A stretch of 64,000 nucleotides of DNA, taken from Chthonomonadales bacterium. Lineage in GTDB: Bacteria; Armatimonadota; Chthonomonadetes; Chthonomonadales; CAJBBX01. Location: NCBI GenBank assembly GCA_020849275.1, contig JADLGO010000037.1, forward strand, positions 19,473 to 83,472, written 5' to 3'. Positions 17,651 to 27,778 of the stretch are shown in pieces. Under the pieces are notes generated by a model. The model was not told the DNA's origin, ran no database searches, and saw only the letters and a program-made list of their open reading frames with translations. Positions within the stretch are counted from its first letter, which is position 1. Each line of letters begins with the position of its first letter. The translations under genes and the position numbers were made by a program.

Positions 17651-19687
17651 GTGCTGCACAAGTGGATGCTCGCGGCGGTGACCGCCCTCTGCCTGGCGCC
17701 CGGAGCGCGCGCGGACGGCTACACCTACGCCGATCTCGTTAAGAGGCTGACCGACCTGGAAGCGCTGGCCGTACTGCCGAAGCCTGGCAACACGTGCCAG
17801 CAGGCGTCGAGCTACGACCGCGCCAGCAGGCTCGACCCCGCCACCGGCCGCTATGTGGCCTGGGACGCCAACGGCGACGGCGGCGGCGTCATACGCGCCG
17901 AGGGCGATCAGTTGGTGCTCGCCGAGATGGAGGGGCCCGGCTGCATCTGGCGCATCTGGTCGGCGGCGCCGGGCAAGGGCCGCGTCCGAATCTACCTGGA
18001 CGGTGACCCGATCCCCGCCGTCGATCTGCCGTTCGCGGCCTACTTCGACGGCAAGCACGCCCCCTTTGTTTACCCGTCGCTCGTGCACGACGCGGCCAGC
18101 GGCAAGAACGCCTACGTGCCGATCCCGTTCCAGAGGTCGTGCAAGGTGGTGGCGGAGAGGAACTGGGGGCTCTACTATCATTTCACCTGGGAGCGCTTCC
18201 CGGCCGGAACCACGGTGCCGACGTTTCGGCAGGTGATGCCCCAGGCCGACCTGAGCGCGCTGCGCCGAGCCGACGAGTACCTGACCGGCCGGTTGGGCGA
18301 GGACCCGGCCGGCCCGCGGCGCGACGAGCAGAGCATCGAGCGCCGCACGCGCGTGGCGCCCGGCGCCGCCGTGACCGTCGCTCGCATCGACGGACCCCGG
18401 GCGGTCACGGCGCTCCGGGTGCGCCCGCGCCTCGGCGACCGCAAGGACGAGGTGATGGCCCTCCGCGAACTCGTGCTGCGCGTCACCTTCGACGACGCGG
18501 CCGCCCCCGCGGTCTGGTCGCCGCTCGGCGACTTCTTCGGCACCGCGCCCGGCATCAACCACTACCGCTCACTGCCGCTCGGCATGACCGAGGATGGCTT
18601 CTACTCGTTCTGGTACATGCCCTTCGCGCGCGGCGCCACCGTGGAGATCGTCAACGAGGGGAAGAGCGCGCGCACGCTCGACTGGCGAATCACCCACGCG
18701 CCGCTGGACCGGCCCGTCGAGCAACTCGGCCGCTTCCACGCCAAGTGGCATCGCGACGCCTTCCTACCGCCGGAGCCCGAGCGCCACATTGAGTGGACGA
18801 TGCTGCAGGCCAGCGGCGCCGGCCGCTTCTGCGGCGTGTCGCTACACGTGTGGAACCCCAAGGGCGGTTGGTGGGGCGAGGGCGACGAGATGTTCTACGT
18901 GGACGGCGAGCGGTTCCCGTCGACGTTCGGCACCGGCTCGGAGGACTACTTTGGCTACGCCTGGTGCAACCCCGCGCGGTTCGTCAACGCCTTCCACAAC
19001 CAGCCCTTCAACAGCGGCAACAACCGTGGCCACGCCAGCGTGAACCGTTGGCACGTGGCAGACAGCGTTCCGTTTCAGACTTCCTTCTTCGGCAGCATCG
19101 AGAAGTACTATCCCAACGACCGCCCCACTCTCTACGCCGCCGTGCCCTACTGGTATCAGCGGGCCGGATCCGCCGACGCGTACGGCCCCACGCCCGTGGC
19201 CGAGCGCATCGGCTACTTCGAGGTCGGGCCGCTACCGGCCACCGAGGTCAAGGGCGCTACCGAAGGCGAGACGATGGTGGTGCTGGAGCGCACCGGGGGC
19301 GACACGAGCGTGCAGGATCTCAGCGCCTTCGGCCCCGCCTGGAGCAAGGACAAGCAGGTGTGGTGGACGGGCGGCAGGCCCGGGGACCGGCTGACCCTGA
19401 CGCTTCCGGTGCGGCGCGCGGGGCGCTACGACATCAAGTTGCAGATGACCTGCGCCCGCGACTACGGCATCGTGCAGTGGTGGCTGGACGGCGAGAAGCT
19501 GGGTGACCCGCAGGACCTCTACAGCGCCGAGGTCGTTCCGACCGGCGAGCTGATCCTGGGCACCCGACAGCTCACGGCCGGCGAGCACCGGCTGGTGGCC
19601 GAGATCGTCGGCGCCAACCCGAGCGCGGTCCCGGCCCACATGGTCGGCCTGGACTACGTGCTGCTCGCCCCGGCTAACGCACGGTGA
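17651..19687 (+). CDS. Secreted DUF2961/GH172-family glycosidase
   Basis: A 678-residue exported protein. The GTG at 17651 follows GGAGGAGAGAC and gives a signal peptide (LHKWMLAAVTALCLAPGARA). The DUF2961 core starts at TYADLVKRLTDLEALAVLP and includes GPGCIWRIW, a FWYMPFARGATVEI strand, and GTGSEDYFGYAWCNP, the best conserved block. Family members characterised as GH172 act on fructofuranosyl or arabinofuranosyl linkages; whether this one does is inference. A C-terminal carbohydrate-binding-like domain (about residues 540-678) follows. It overlaps the convergent beta-helix gene by 14 bp. Confidence 0.85.
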   Translation: MLHKWMLAAVTALCLAPGARADGYTYADLVKRLTDLEALAVLPKPGNTCQQASSYDRASRLDPATGRYVAWDANGDGGGVIRAEGDQLVLAEMEGPGCIWRIWSAAPGKGRVRIYLDGDPIPAVDLPFAAYFDGKHAPFVYPSLVHDAASGKNAYVPIPFQRSCKVVAERNWGLYYHFTWERFPAGTTVPTFRQVMPQADLSALRRADEYLTGRLGEDPAGPRRDEQSIERRTRVAPGAAVTVARIDGPRAVTALRVRPRLGDRKDEVMALRELVLRVTFDDAAAPAVWSPLGDFFGTAPGINHYRSLPLGMTEDGFYSFWYMPFARGATVEIVNEGKSARTLDWRITHAPLDRPVEQLGRFHAKWHRDAFLPPEPERHIEWTMLQASGAGRFCGVSLHVWNPKGGWWGEGDEMFYVDGERFPSTFGTGSEDYFGYAWCNPARFVNAFHNQPFNSGNNRGHASVNRWHVADSVPFQTSFFGSIEKYYPNDRPTLYAAVPYWYQRAGSADAYGPTPVAERIGYFEVGPLPATEVKGATEGETMVVLERTGGDTSVQDLSAFGPAWSKDKQVWWTGGRPGDRLTLTLPVRRAGRYDIKLQMTCARDYGIVQWWLDGEKLGDPQDLYSAEVVPTGELILGTRQLTAGEHRLVAEIVGANPSAVPAHMVGLDYVLLAPANAR

Positions 19688-21254
19688 CCCCGCGTACCCA
19701 GGAGTTCGTCTTGATGCGGCGGTCACCGGGCGCCAGGCGCCGCCCGTTAATCGTCACGTTGTCGAACGTGACTCCCTCGATGGGGCTCTGCGAGGCGTCG
19801 GCCATCAGCACCACGTCCGGGCAGCGCGCGCGCAGAACGCGCACGTTGCGGAAGAGCACGTCGCGGATGGCGCCGCTCGGCTTGGCGCGCTTCGGCGGGT
19901 CGCGCAGTTCGTAGGGCGAGCCGCGCTTGCGCGGATGCTCCATGTGCCAGTCGTCCCAGTTGTTGATGACCTTCAGCGACGGGCGGTGCGGCCCCACCAC
20001 GTCCTCGATCACGATGTTCTCGAAGCGGAAGGCGCGGGCACTGCCGGCCCCGGTCAGCTTCAGGCCGGCCACCGGGCAAGCCGACATGTCGTCGGTCGAG
20101 TGGATCACCGTGCAGTCCTCGTAGGCCACGTTCTCGATGTCGGCGTCGGCCTCGTGCATGAGCCCCAGGCTGCCGCCCACGTCGTTCCACACCACGCAGC
20201 GCCGAAAGGTCACGTTGCGCTGCGGGATCCAGACCTTGACCTCCATCGTGTCGTCCGCGTTGTGGCTGAAGCAGTCCTCCACCAGGGCGTCGGAGGTACC
20301 GCCGATCGCGATGCCGTCGTTGTTGACGTAGTGACCGACGATCTTCACGTTCGAGACGCGAACACGGCGACAGTTCACCACGTTCAGCGACCACACGGAG
20401 GACTCGCGGATCACGATGCCCTCCACGGTCAGGTCCTCGACATCCTGCACGCGCAAGAGGTGACCGCGCTGGTGCGCCTCCAGTCCCCGACGGCCGCACA
20501 GGATGCCGCGCCCGCGGATGGTGACGCGCTTGCGCCCCTGGCTGCCGAAGAGGCCCGGCGCCCACCAGACCGGGACGCCGTACGCCTCGTGCAGCGTCCC
20601 GGGGCCGAGCTTGTTGGAGGGCGTGGGGCGCAGGCTTACGATGGCGCCGCCGGCGATGTACACCGTCTCGCCGCTGAGCAGGTCGACCTCGCTCGCCTCG
20701 TGATAGCCCGGGCCGTAGTAGCGCACGCCGGGGTCGCCGGGCCGCGGCGCGCCGCGCTCCGGCGGGTTCACGAAGATGTGCAGCGGGTGCCGGAGGCCGC
20801 CGCCAGGCTCCAGGCTGAGCTGGCAGGGCTTCGCCACGCGGAAGCGCACGCGCCCGTCGCGTACGCGCGGACAGATGCGGTGGGCCAGGGGGCGCACGGT
20901 GACGCGCGCGGTGTCCAACCCGGCGTGGCGCAGGCCGTCCAGAAGGCGCACCTCGATCTCGGCCCCGCCACCCTCGCCCAGATCGAAGTAGCAGAAGGTG
21001 ATTGGCGACACGGGCCGCCCGGCGATGGCCGTGTGCGACTCCGCGTCGAAGCGCCACGAGGTGTAGCAGGAGGCGGGCCGGCCGTTGACGGTCACCGCGT
21101 AGTCCGGTGACGCCGGCTCGCCCGGCGGGGCAGGGTAGAGCGTGGGACCGCCACGCGCCTCTGCCGGCCGGGCCGCCGATCGTCCGGCCATCAGCGCGGC
21201 TCCCGCTATCGCCGCCAGCGCCGCGATCGCCGCCGCGCTCGCGCTCTGTCGCAT
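19674..21254 (-). CDS. Secreted right-handed beta-helix glycosidase (GH28/GH49-like)
   Basis: A 526-residue exported protein. The ATG at 21254 has AGAGGAGGAGGAC upstream and gives a signal peptide. An N-terminal beta-sandwich (about 40-170) precedes parallel beta-helix coils: VTIRGRGILCG, VEDLTVEGIVIRESSVWSL, VRVSNVKIVG, then NNDGIAIGG and HNADDTMEV, which align with the Asp-bearing strands of polygalacturonase-type active sites. These Asp residues suggest hydrolase activity on a polysaccharide. The family is not resolved: GH28, GH49 and related lyase-like folds all fit. It is in line with the oxidoreductase upstream. Confidence 0.75.
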   Translation of the reverse strand: MRQSASAAAIAALAAIAGAALMAGRSAARPAEARGGPTLYPAPPGEPASPDYAVTVNGRPASCYTSWRFDAESHTAIAGRPVSPITFCYFDLGEGGGAEIEVRLLDGLRHAGLDTARVTVRPLAHRICPRVRDGRVRFRVAKPCQLSLEPGGGLRHPLHIFVNPPERGAPRPGDPGVRYYGPGYHEASEVDLLSGETVYIAGGAIVSLRPTPSNKLGPGTLHEAYGVPVWWAPGLFGSQGRKRVTIRGRGILCGRRGLEAHQRGHLLRVQDVEDLTVEGIVIRESSVWSLNVVNCRRVRVSNVKIVGHYVNNDGIAIGGTSDALVEDCFSHNADDTMEVKVWIPQRNVTFRRCVVWNDVGGSLGLMHEADADIENVAYEDCTVIHSTDDMSACPVAGLKLTGAGSARAFRFENIVIEDVVGPHRPSLKVINNWDDWHMEHPRKRGSPYELRDPPKRAKPSGAIRDVLFRNVRVLRARCPDVVLMADASQSPIEGVTFDNVTINGRRLAPGDRRIKTNSWVRGVTVR

Positions 21255-21354
21255 GGTGTCCTCCTCCTCTCGCCACCGCGCCTGTGCTCCGCCGCCGTGC
21301 CGCACGCGGGGCCATGCAGGCGTGTCGGCCCCGGAGCGCACCGTCGAGCACCGT

Positions 21355-22491
21355 CTATCCCTGCGGCAGATCGATCCAGCCGCCGCGCGAGGCGGAGCGC
21401 TGGCAAGCCGCGACGGCGCGCTGCGCCGCCAGTCCGTCCTCGAAGCTCGGGCCGCGCAACTCGCCCGAGGCCACGCTCTCGATCCAGTCGTAGAGGCAGT
21501 GCACATGGAACTGAGGCCAGCCCACGCTGTTCCTGGTGGCGCTCAGCGCGTAAGGGCGCGGGTAGCGCGCCACGCACTCGATGCGCTGCTGGCCGCGACG
21601 GCCACCCAGCGGCGCCTCCGGGAGCGTGTTGTCGTAGACGGTGAGCCAGTTGGGGTCCATCAGGTTGAAGGCGAGCGCGCCGCGGCTGCCGTGGATCTCG
21701 AAGCGCAGCTCGTCCTGCGCGCCGGTGGCCAGGCGCGACGCCTCCACGGTGCCTACGGCGCCACCCGCCGCGCGGGCCTGCACGAGCGCGATGTCGTCCA
21801 CGTCAACCGCCGCCATGCCGCCAGCGGCCGGATCCGGCCGCTCGGCGATGCGCGTCTCCATCACCGCGCGCACGGCGGAGAGGGGGCCAAGAAGGTAGCG
21901 CATGAGGTCCAGTATATGGACGCCCAGGTCCATGATGGCGCCACCCCCGGAGCGGTCCATGCGCATGCGCCAGGAGATGGGCCGGCGCGGGTCCGTGTAG
22001 CCGGAGTGCAGGTAGGCGCCGCGGAACTGATAGACCTCGCCGAGGAAGCCCTCGTCCACAAGCTGCCTGGCGCGCAGCACGGCCGGCACGTAGCGGTAGT
22101 TGAACGTCATGCGGTGGACGAGACGGGTGCCGCGAGCGATGGCGGCGAGCTCCTCGGCCTCGGTCACGGTGCGCGCGAGCGGCTTGTCGCAGTAGACGTG
22201 CTTGCCGGCGAGCAGGGCGTCGCGCACCAGTGGGTAGTGCGCGTCGTTGGGCGTACAGCAGTGGATGAGCTGAATATCGGCGCGGGCGAGCAGGTCCGTA
22301 TAGTCGGTGGTGGCGAAGGCGAAGCCTGCCTGCTCGCGCGCGCGCTCGCCGCTGGCAGGCGTGGCGGTGCAAACGCCCACCAGACGGGTGCGCGCCGGGA
22401 GCGGACTGTAGAAGAAGGGCAGCGCCGCGTGCGCGAACGCGTGCACCCTGCCGATGAAGCCGTAGCCGGCGATGCCGACGCCAAGTTCCAT
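21355..22491 (-). CDS. Gfo/Idh/MocA-family sugar oxidoreductase
   Basis: A 378-residue NAD(P)-dependent dehydrogenase. The Rossmann motif GIAGYGFIG opens the protein, the conserved Lys sits in YCDKPLAR, and the C-terminal alpha/beta domain carries GGAIMDLGVHILDLMRYL with the catalytic-site Asp-X3-His. The ATG at 22491 follows GAGGGAG. It probably oxidises or epimerises a sugar released by the adjoining secreted glycosidases, a context-based inference. It is encoded upstream of the beta-helix gene on the same strand, about 100 bp apart. Confidence 0.88.
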   Translation of the reverse strand: MELGVGIAGYGFIGRVHAFAHAALPFFYSPLPARTRLVGVCTATPASGERAREQAGFAFATTDYTDLLARADIQLIHCCTPNDAHYPLVRDALLAGKHVYCDKPLARTVTEAEELAAIARGTRLVHRMTFNYRYVPAVLRARQLVDEGFLGEVYQFRGAYLHSGYTDPRRPISWRMRMDRSGGGAIMDLGVHILDLMRYLLGPLSAVRAVMETRIAERPDPAAGGMAAVDVDDIALVQARAAGGAVGTVEASRLATGAQDELRFEIHGSRGALAFNLMDPNWLTVYDNTLPEAPLGGRRGQQRIECVARYPRPYALSATRNSVGWPQFHVHCLYDWIESVASGELRGPSFEDGLAAQRAVAACQRSASRGGWIDLPQG

Positions 22492-22658
22492 ATCGGTGAC
22501 TCCCTCTGGGGCCGCTCCTCGCGGGCCGCCGCTCCGTGCGGGCGGCCGGCGGCCGGCGCATGCAGGATCCGGCGCTCGGCGTGGGGAACCGAGATGCGAC
22601 ACGTGTCCGCGTCCGGCGCGCCGCGCGCCGGAACGCGGCTGGAGGCGCTGGCGTCCAC

Positions 22659-25295
22659 ATGACGGACCGATTGCCGCGCGCGCCCGGCCGGAGGCACTGG
22701 ATCCCCTGGTTCGTGCTGGCCGCCGCCCTCACCATGACCCTCGCCGCCGGCGCCTACGTCTCCGAGGCGACCGACGGCAGGGACCGCGTGCGCTTTGCCA
22801 GCGCCGTGCGGCAGACCCAGGACTGGATCCGCGCCCGTCTGGAGACCTACATCGCCCTCCTGCGCGGCGGCGTCGGCCTCTTCTCCGCCTCCGGCACCGT
22901 CGATGCCCGTCAGTTCTACGCCTGGGCCGGCGCGCTCAACCTGCCAGACGACTACCCCGGCGTACAGGGCGTCGGCTACTCGACGCGAATACCGCGCGGG
23001 ACCGAGAGTGCGCTCGTGGCGCGTATGCGCGCTCAGGGCTTCGCGGGTTTCCGCCTCTGGCCCGAGGAGCCGCGCGCGGAGCAGCACGCCATTCTGTACC
23101 TCGACCCTCTCGACGCGCGCAACCGGCACGCGCTCGGCTACGACATGTACTCGGACCGTGTGCGGCGCGTCGCCATGGCGCGCGCCCGCGACACCGGCCA
23201 GCCCGCCGCGTCCGGCAAGGTGCAACTCGTGCAGGAGATCACCACGCGCAAGCTGCCGGGGTTCCTGGTCTACGTCCCCGTCTACGCCTCGGCCCGCGTG
23301 CCGGGCACCGTGGCGGAGCGCCGCGCCCAGTTGCGCGGCTTCGTCTACAGCCCCTTTCGCGCGCCGGTCTTCCTGGACAGACTGTTCGGCACGGAGCGCC
23401 AGCCTCCTGTCGACTACCGCGTCTACAGCGGCTCACGGGCCGACTCCGTTGCCCTGCTCTACGACTCGAACCCCGCGCCCCATCGGGCGCGCGTGCCGCG
23501 CCTGAGGGCGGTCGAGCGCTTGGATGTGGCGGGCACGCCCTGGACGCTCGAGTACGCTGCGCGACCGGAGTTCGAGCTCTCCTCGGGACACGGGCTCGTG
23601 CCCCTCACGTATGGGGGCGGGCTCTTCTTCAGCCTGGCGCTGTTCGCGGCCGCGATCGCGCAGTCGAGGGCGCGCTCGCGCGCCGAGCGGATCGCGGACC
23701 ATCTGCGGCGCTCGGAGGCGACGGTGCGCGAGGACGCGCGCACGCTCGAGTTGGTCCGGCGCAGCGGCGCGCGGCTGGCGGCGGAGTTGGACCGTCGGCG
23801 GCTCGTAGAGGTGCTCACGCAGGAGGCCGGGCGGTTGGTGGGCGCGGAGCGTGGAGCCTACGTGCCCGCGCCGGGCAACGACGGGGCCAGGCTCGTCTCC
23901 GCGTGCATCTTCGCCGGCGAGACGGGCGCGACGGCCGACGAGCGCGACCCTGCGCTGCCGGGGGCGCTCGAGGCCGAGCTGGCCACGGAGGGAGTGGTCC
24001 GTGTGAGCGATACCGCGGCCGACGCCCGGTTCGGGCCGCAGGGCGCCGGCCGCCTGCGCAGCTATCTGGCCGTGCGCATCGTCTCGCGCGCGGGCGAGCC
24101 GCTCGGCGGTCTCTGGTTCGGGCACCGCGCCGCGGGCTGGTTCGCGGGCCGCCACCAGCACGCCCTCGCCGCGTTGGCCGCGCAGGCAGCGGTGGCGCTC
24201 GACAACGCGACGCTCTACGAGGAGGCACAGCGCGAGATCGCCGAACGCAGGCAGGCAGAGGCAGCGCTGCGCGCGGGGGAGGAGCGCCTCAACGCCATCG
24301 TGACGGCCGCGCCCGACGGGATCATCACGCTCGATGCCGCCGCGCGCATCGAGAGCCTCAACACCGCGGCCGAGGCGCTTTTCGGCTACGCCGAGGAGGA
24401 GTTGGCGGGCCGCCACGTGCGGGCCATCGTGGCCGAGGCGCCGGTCAACGGCGGCGTTGCGGCGATCGACGGCAGCAAGGCGGCGGACGGGCCGCTCGCG
24501 TGGGTGGCCGCGCCGGGAGCCGAGGCTGTCGGCCTGCGGCGCGACGGCCAGACGTTCCCCGTGGCCATCTCCTGCAGCGAGATGCGCGTGGAGGACCGAA
24601 GGCTGTTCGCGTGCATCGTGCGCGACATCACGGAGCCGCGCCGCCATGCAGCCCATGTGGAGGCGCTCAACGAGCGGCTCCAGCGCGCGATGATGGAGAC
24701 CCATCACCGCGTCAAGAACAACCTGCAGACCATTGCCGCGATGGTGGAGATGAGCCTGCTCGACGGTAAGTCGGAGGTGCCCGTGGCGGACCTTCGGCGC
24801 ATCGCGAGCCAGGTGCTGAGCCTTGCCGTCGTCCACGACATCCTGACGGAGCGTGCCCGCGCGGAAGGGAGTGCGCACGGCCTCTCGGCCCGGCGGATGC
24901 TGGCCAAGCTCCTGGCCATCCTGGAGCAGACCTCGGCGCGTTCGATCGGGCAGGAGGTGGAGGACGTCGAGCTCTCGACCCGTCAGGGGACCTCGCTCGC
25001 CATCGTGGTGAACGAGCTCGTGACAAATGCGGTGAAGCACGGGTCGGCCAGCGTGATGGTGCGGCTGGCGCTCGCCGGGCCGGACGTGGTTCTGACCGTG
25101 TCGGACGACGGGCCCGGATTCCCCGACGGCTTCGACCCGGCAAGGGATGGGCACACGGGGCTGGAACTGGTGGAGCGCCTGAGCCGATGGGACCTGGCCG
25201 GCGCCGCGCGTTACGAGACGGCACCGGGGGGTGGAGCCCGTGTGTCGGTGCGGTTCCCGCACGCGCCGCCGGGCGCGGCCGCCCGCGAGACCTAG
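22659..25295 (+). CDS. CHASE-GAF-PAS sensor histidine kinase (HisKA_2 type)
   Basis: An 878-residue membrane sensor kinase. A first membrane helix (about 16-37) and a second (about 314-336) enclose a periplasmic CHASE domain (QDWIRARLETYIALLRGG, GFRLWP, YLDPLDARN). In the cytoplasm come GAF (about 375-520), PAS (about 535-650), and a HisKA_2 dimerisation domain with phospho-acceptor His682 in THHRVKNNLQ. The ATPase part has an N-box at Asn785 (NELVTNAVKHG) and G-box DDGPGF. The ATG at 22659 has only a distant GGAGG. No response regulator is adjacent, so its partner is unknown. Confidence 0.9.
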   Translation: MTDRLPRAPGRRHWIPWFVLAAALTMTLAAGAYVSEATDGRDRVRFASAVRQTQDWIRARLETYIALLRGGVGLFSASGTVDARQFYAWAGALNLPDDYPGVQGVGYSTRIPRGTESALVARMRAQGFAGFRLWPEEPRAEQHAILYLDPLDARNRHALGYDMYSDRVRRVAMARARDTGQPAASGKVQLVQEITTRKLPGFLVYVPVYASARVPGTVAERRAQLRGFVYSPFRAPVFLDRLFGTERQPPVDYRVYSGSRADSVALLYDSNPAPHRARVPRLRAVERLDVAGTPWTLEYAARPEFELSSGHGLVPLTYGGGLFFSLALFAAAIAQSRARSRAERIADHLRRSEATVREDARTLELVRRSGARLAAELDRRRLVEVLTQEAGRLVGAERGAYVPAPGNDGARLVSACIFAGETGATADERDPALPGALEAELATEGVVRVSDTAADARFGPQGAGRLRSYLAVRIVSRAGEPLGGLWFGHRAAGWFAGRHQHALAALAAQAAVALDNATLYEEAQREIAERRQAEAALRAGEERLNAIVTAAPDGIITLDAAARIESLNTAAEALFGYAEEELAGRHVRAIVAEAPVNGGVAAIDGSKAADGPLAWVAAPGAEAVGLRRDGQTFPVAISCSEMRVEDRRLFACIVRDITEPRRHAAHVEALNERLQRAMMETHHRVKNNLQTIAAMVEMSLLDGKSEVPVADLRRIASQVLSLAVVHDILTERARAEGSAHGLSARRMLAKLLAILEQTSARSIGQEVEDVELSTRQGTSLAIVVNELVTNAVKHGSASVMVRLALAGPDVVLTVSDDGPGFPDGFDPARDGHTGLELVERLSRWDLAGAARYETAPGGGARVSVRFPHAPPGAAARET

Positions 25296-25331
25296 CGGGT
25301 GGGGCGCGGTGGGCCGGGAGGGCGATGAACG

Positions 25332-25757
25332 ATGCGGATCGCGGTGATCGATGGGATGGGGGGTGGCCTCGGCGCGCAGATCGTCGGGCGCGTGCGGCCA
25401 CTGCTGCGCGCTCAGGACGAGCTGATCGCGCTCGGCGTGAACGCCATCGCGACGGCTGCCATGATGAAGGCCGGCGCGGCCGTGGGCGCCACCGGAGAGA
25501 ACGCCATCGTGGTGAACGCGGCGCGCTTCGACCTGATCCTCGGCCCGGTCGGCGTGGCCATCCCGCACTCGCTGATGGGAGAGGTGACGCCAGCGATGGC
25601 GGGGGCCGTGGCGCTGAGCCCGGCCCGCAAGCTGCTGGTGCCCACGACGCAATCGCAGGGACACTTCGAGTTGATCGGAGTGGAGCCGCGCGCGCTGCAC
25701 GCCTCGCTGGACGACCTCGCGGGGCGCGTGGCGCGCCTGCTGACGGAAGCGGGCTGA
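25332..25757 (+). CDS. DUF3842 family protein
   Basis: A 141-residue protein beginning MRIAVIDGMGGGLGAQIV, the signature of DUF3842, a small Rossmann-like family of unknown function. Later blocks are ALGVNAIATAAMMKAGA, GENAIVVNAARFDLILGP and GEVTPAMAGAVALSPARKLLVP. The glycine-rich start suggests nucleotide binding, but no activity is known to me. It follows the kinase by 36 bp and may be co-transcribed; it converges with nadD. Confidence 0.8.
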   Translation: MRIAVIDGMGGGLGAQIVGRVRPLLRAQDELIALGVNAIATAAMMKAGAAVGATGENAIVVNAARFDLILGPVGVAIPHSLMGEVTPAMAGAVALSPARKLLVPTTQSQGHFELIGVEPRALHASLDDLAGRVARLLTEAG

Positions 25758-25769
25758 ACGGATGCGGGG

Positions 25770-26375
25770 TCAGGGAACGGGCGTCGCGCGATAGAGACGC
25801 TGCTCGGAGATATAGGCCGCGACCGGGTCTGGCGTGAGGTAGCGCACGGGAAGGCCGCAGCGCGCCCGCTCGCGGATGGCCGTCGCGGAGATGTCGAGGT
25901 AGGCGCTGGTGAGCGGAACGAGGCGCTCCATGTAGCGCGGCTCGAGCACGCCGCACAGCCAGTCCAGGGAGTAGCCGGGGCGCGCCGCGACCACGATGGT
26001 GCTCAGGCGCAGCACCTCGGCCGGCCGGTGCCACGTGGCGATCTCGGCGACGGCATCGGAGCCGGTGAGGAAGAAGAGGTCGGCTCCCGGGTTCGCCTCG
26101 TGCAGCGCGGCAAGCGTGTCCGCCGTGTAGGAGGGACCCTCGCGGTCGATCTCGAGGCGCGACGCCTCGAAGGCGGGATTGGCGCGCACGGCCCGCTCCA
26201 CCATCGCCACCCGGTGCTCGGGCGAAGTGGTCTCCGCGGCCGACTTGTGCGCGGGCGTGCCGTTGGGAATGAAGAGCACGCGGTCAAGACCGATCTGGAC
26301 GCGCGCGTCCTCGGCAACGAGCAGGTGCGCGAAGTGGATGGGGTCGAAGGTGCCGCCGAGGATGCCCAGTCGCAT
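25770..26375 (-). CDS. nadD: Nicotinate-mononucleotide adenylyltransferase
   Basis: A 201-residue enzyme that adenylates nicotinate mononucleotide to deamido-NAD in NAD synthesis. The nucleotidyltransferase motifs GGTFDPIHFAH (residues 7-17) and ISATAIRER are intact, with FIPNGTPAHK and FLTGSDAVAEIATW between them. Length is normal. It starts 6 bp after the proA stop, so the two genes form an operon, an arrangement common in bacteria where nadD often also precedes rsfS (not present here). Confidence 0.95.
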   Translation of the reverse strand: MRLGILGGTFDPIHFAHLLVAEDARVQIGLDRVLFIPNGTPAHKSAAETTSPEHRVAMVERAVRANPAFEASRLEIDREGPSYTADTLAALHEANPGADLFFLTGSDAVAEIATWHRPAEVLRLSTIVVAARPGYSLDWLCGVLEPRYMERLVPLTSAYLDISATAIRERARCGLPVRYLTPDPVAAYISEQRLYRATPVP

Positions 26376-26381
26376 GGGTGT

Positions 26382-27632
26382 TCAGGCGCGGATCTGCCCG
26401 GAGCCGCGGACGACATATTTATGCGTGGTGAGCTCGGCCAGGCCCATCGGGCCGCGCGCGTGGAGCTTCTGGTTGCTGATGCCCACCTCGGCGCCGAAGC
26501 CAAACTCGCAGCCGTCCGTGAAGCGCGTGGAGGCGTTGACATAGACGCACGCCGCGTCGACCTCGCGGCAGAAGCGCTGTGCCGCCGAGTAGTCCTCGGT
26601 GACGATGGCCTCGCTGTGGCGCGTGCCGTGGCGCTCGATGTGCTCGATTGCGGCTTCCAGGTCCGCCACCACGCGCACGGCGAGCACCAGGCTCAGATAC
26701 TCCGTGTCCCAGTCCTCGTCGGTCGCGGCGCGAGCGCCGGGGAGGATCTCGCGGGCGCGCTCGCAGGCGCGCAACTCCACGCCAGCCTCCATCAACCGCG
26801 CCGCCGCCGCCGGTAGGAACTCCTCGGCCACCACGTCGTGCACCAGCAGCGTTTCCATGGCGTTGCACACCGAGGGGCGTGAGCACTTGGCGTTCACCAC
26901 GATCTCGACCGCCATGTCCATGTCGGCGGTGGCGTCGACGTAGATATGGCAGTTGCCGGTCCCGGTCTCGATGACGGGTACGGTGGCGTTCTCGACAACG
27001 CTGCGGATCAGGCCGGCCCCGCCCCGCGGGATGAGCACGTCCACGAGGCCGTTCAGGCGCATGAGCTCCCGGGCCGACTCCCGATCGGCGGACGCGACTA
27101 CCTGCACGGCGTCCGCGGGCAGTCCGGCCGCCTCCACGGCGGCCCGTAGCCGCTCGGCGATGGCCAGGTTGCTTCGGAGCGCGTCGGAGCCGCCGCGCAG
27201 GATGCAGGCGTTGCCGGACTTCAGGCACAGGCCCGCGGCGTCCGCCGTCACGTTGGGGCGCGACTCGTAGATGATGCCGACGACCCCTAGCGGCACACGG
27301 ACGCGCGCGATCTCCAGCCCGTTCGGCCGCTGCCAGCCCCCGATGACCTCGCCGACGGGATCCGGCAAGGCCGCGATCTGGCGCAGGCCCTCCGCCATGC
27401 CGGCGATGCGCGCCGGCGTGAGGGCGAGCCGGTCCAACAGGGCCGAGGCGGTGCCGTGCTCGCGGGCCCGCGCAAGGTCGACCCCGTTGGCCGCCAGCAC
27501 GGAGTCCCCCTCGCGGCAGAGGGCGTCGGCCATCCCGCGCAGCGCGGCTTCGCGCGCGGCGGAAGGCGTGTTGCCGAGGAGGCGCGCGGCCGCGCGAGCG
27601 CGCAGGGCCATGTCGCGGACGGTATCATTCAT
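26382..27632 (-). CDS. proA: Gamma-glutamyl phosphate reductase
   Basis: A 416-residue aldehyde-dehydrogenase-fold enzyme reducing gamma-glutamyl phosphate to glutamate semialdehyde in proline synthesis. Family hallmarks include [29 protein letters not shown], the catalytic Cys250 in [17 protein letters not shown], and [22 protein letters not shown] near the end. The ATG at 27632 follows GGGGGAGG; the frame runs further upstream but without family similarity. proB is not adjacent. It is the first gene of the proA-nadD operon. Confidence 0.96.
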   Translation of the reverse strand: MNDTVRDMALRARAAARLLGNTPSAAREAALRGMADALCREGDSVLAANGVDLARAREHGTASALLDRLALTPARIAGMAEGLRQIAALPDPVGEVIGGWQRPNGLEIARVRVPLGVVGIIYESRPNVTADAAGLCLKSGNACILRGGSDALRSNLAIAERLRAAVEAAGLPADAVQVVASADRESARELMRLNGLVDVLIPRGGAGLIRSVVENATVPVIETGTGNCHIYVDATADMDMAVEIVVNAKCSRPSVCNAMETLLVHDVVAEEFLPAAAARLMEAGVELRACERAREILPGARAATDEDWDTEYLSLVLAVRVVADLEAAIEHIERHGTRHSEAIVTEDYSAAQRFCREVDAACVYVNASTRFTDGCEFGFGAEVGISNQKLHARGPMGLAELTTHKYVVRGSGQIRA

Positions 27633-27778
27633 CGAAAGACCTCCCCCCTGCCGGCCCACGGGCCTAGGATGGCCGAATCCGCGCGCCGGGCGCGCGATTC
27701 CCATACTTCGGCGGGTTCGGCGCCGGGCCGCGAGACGGAAGAACACAGCGGGTTCCGGCGTCGCGGAGGAACGATGCC

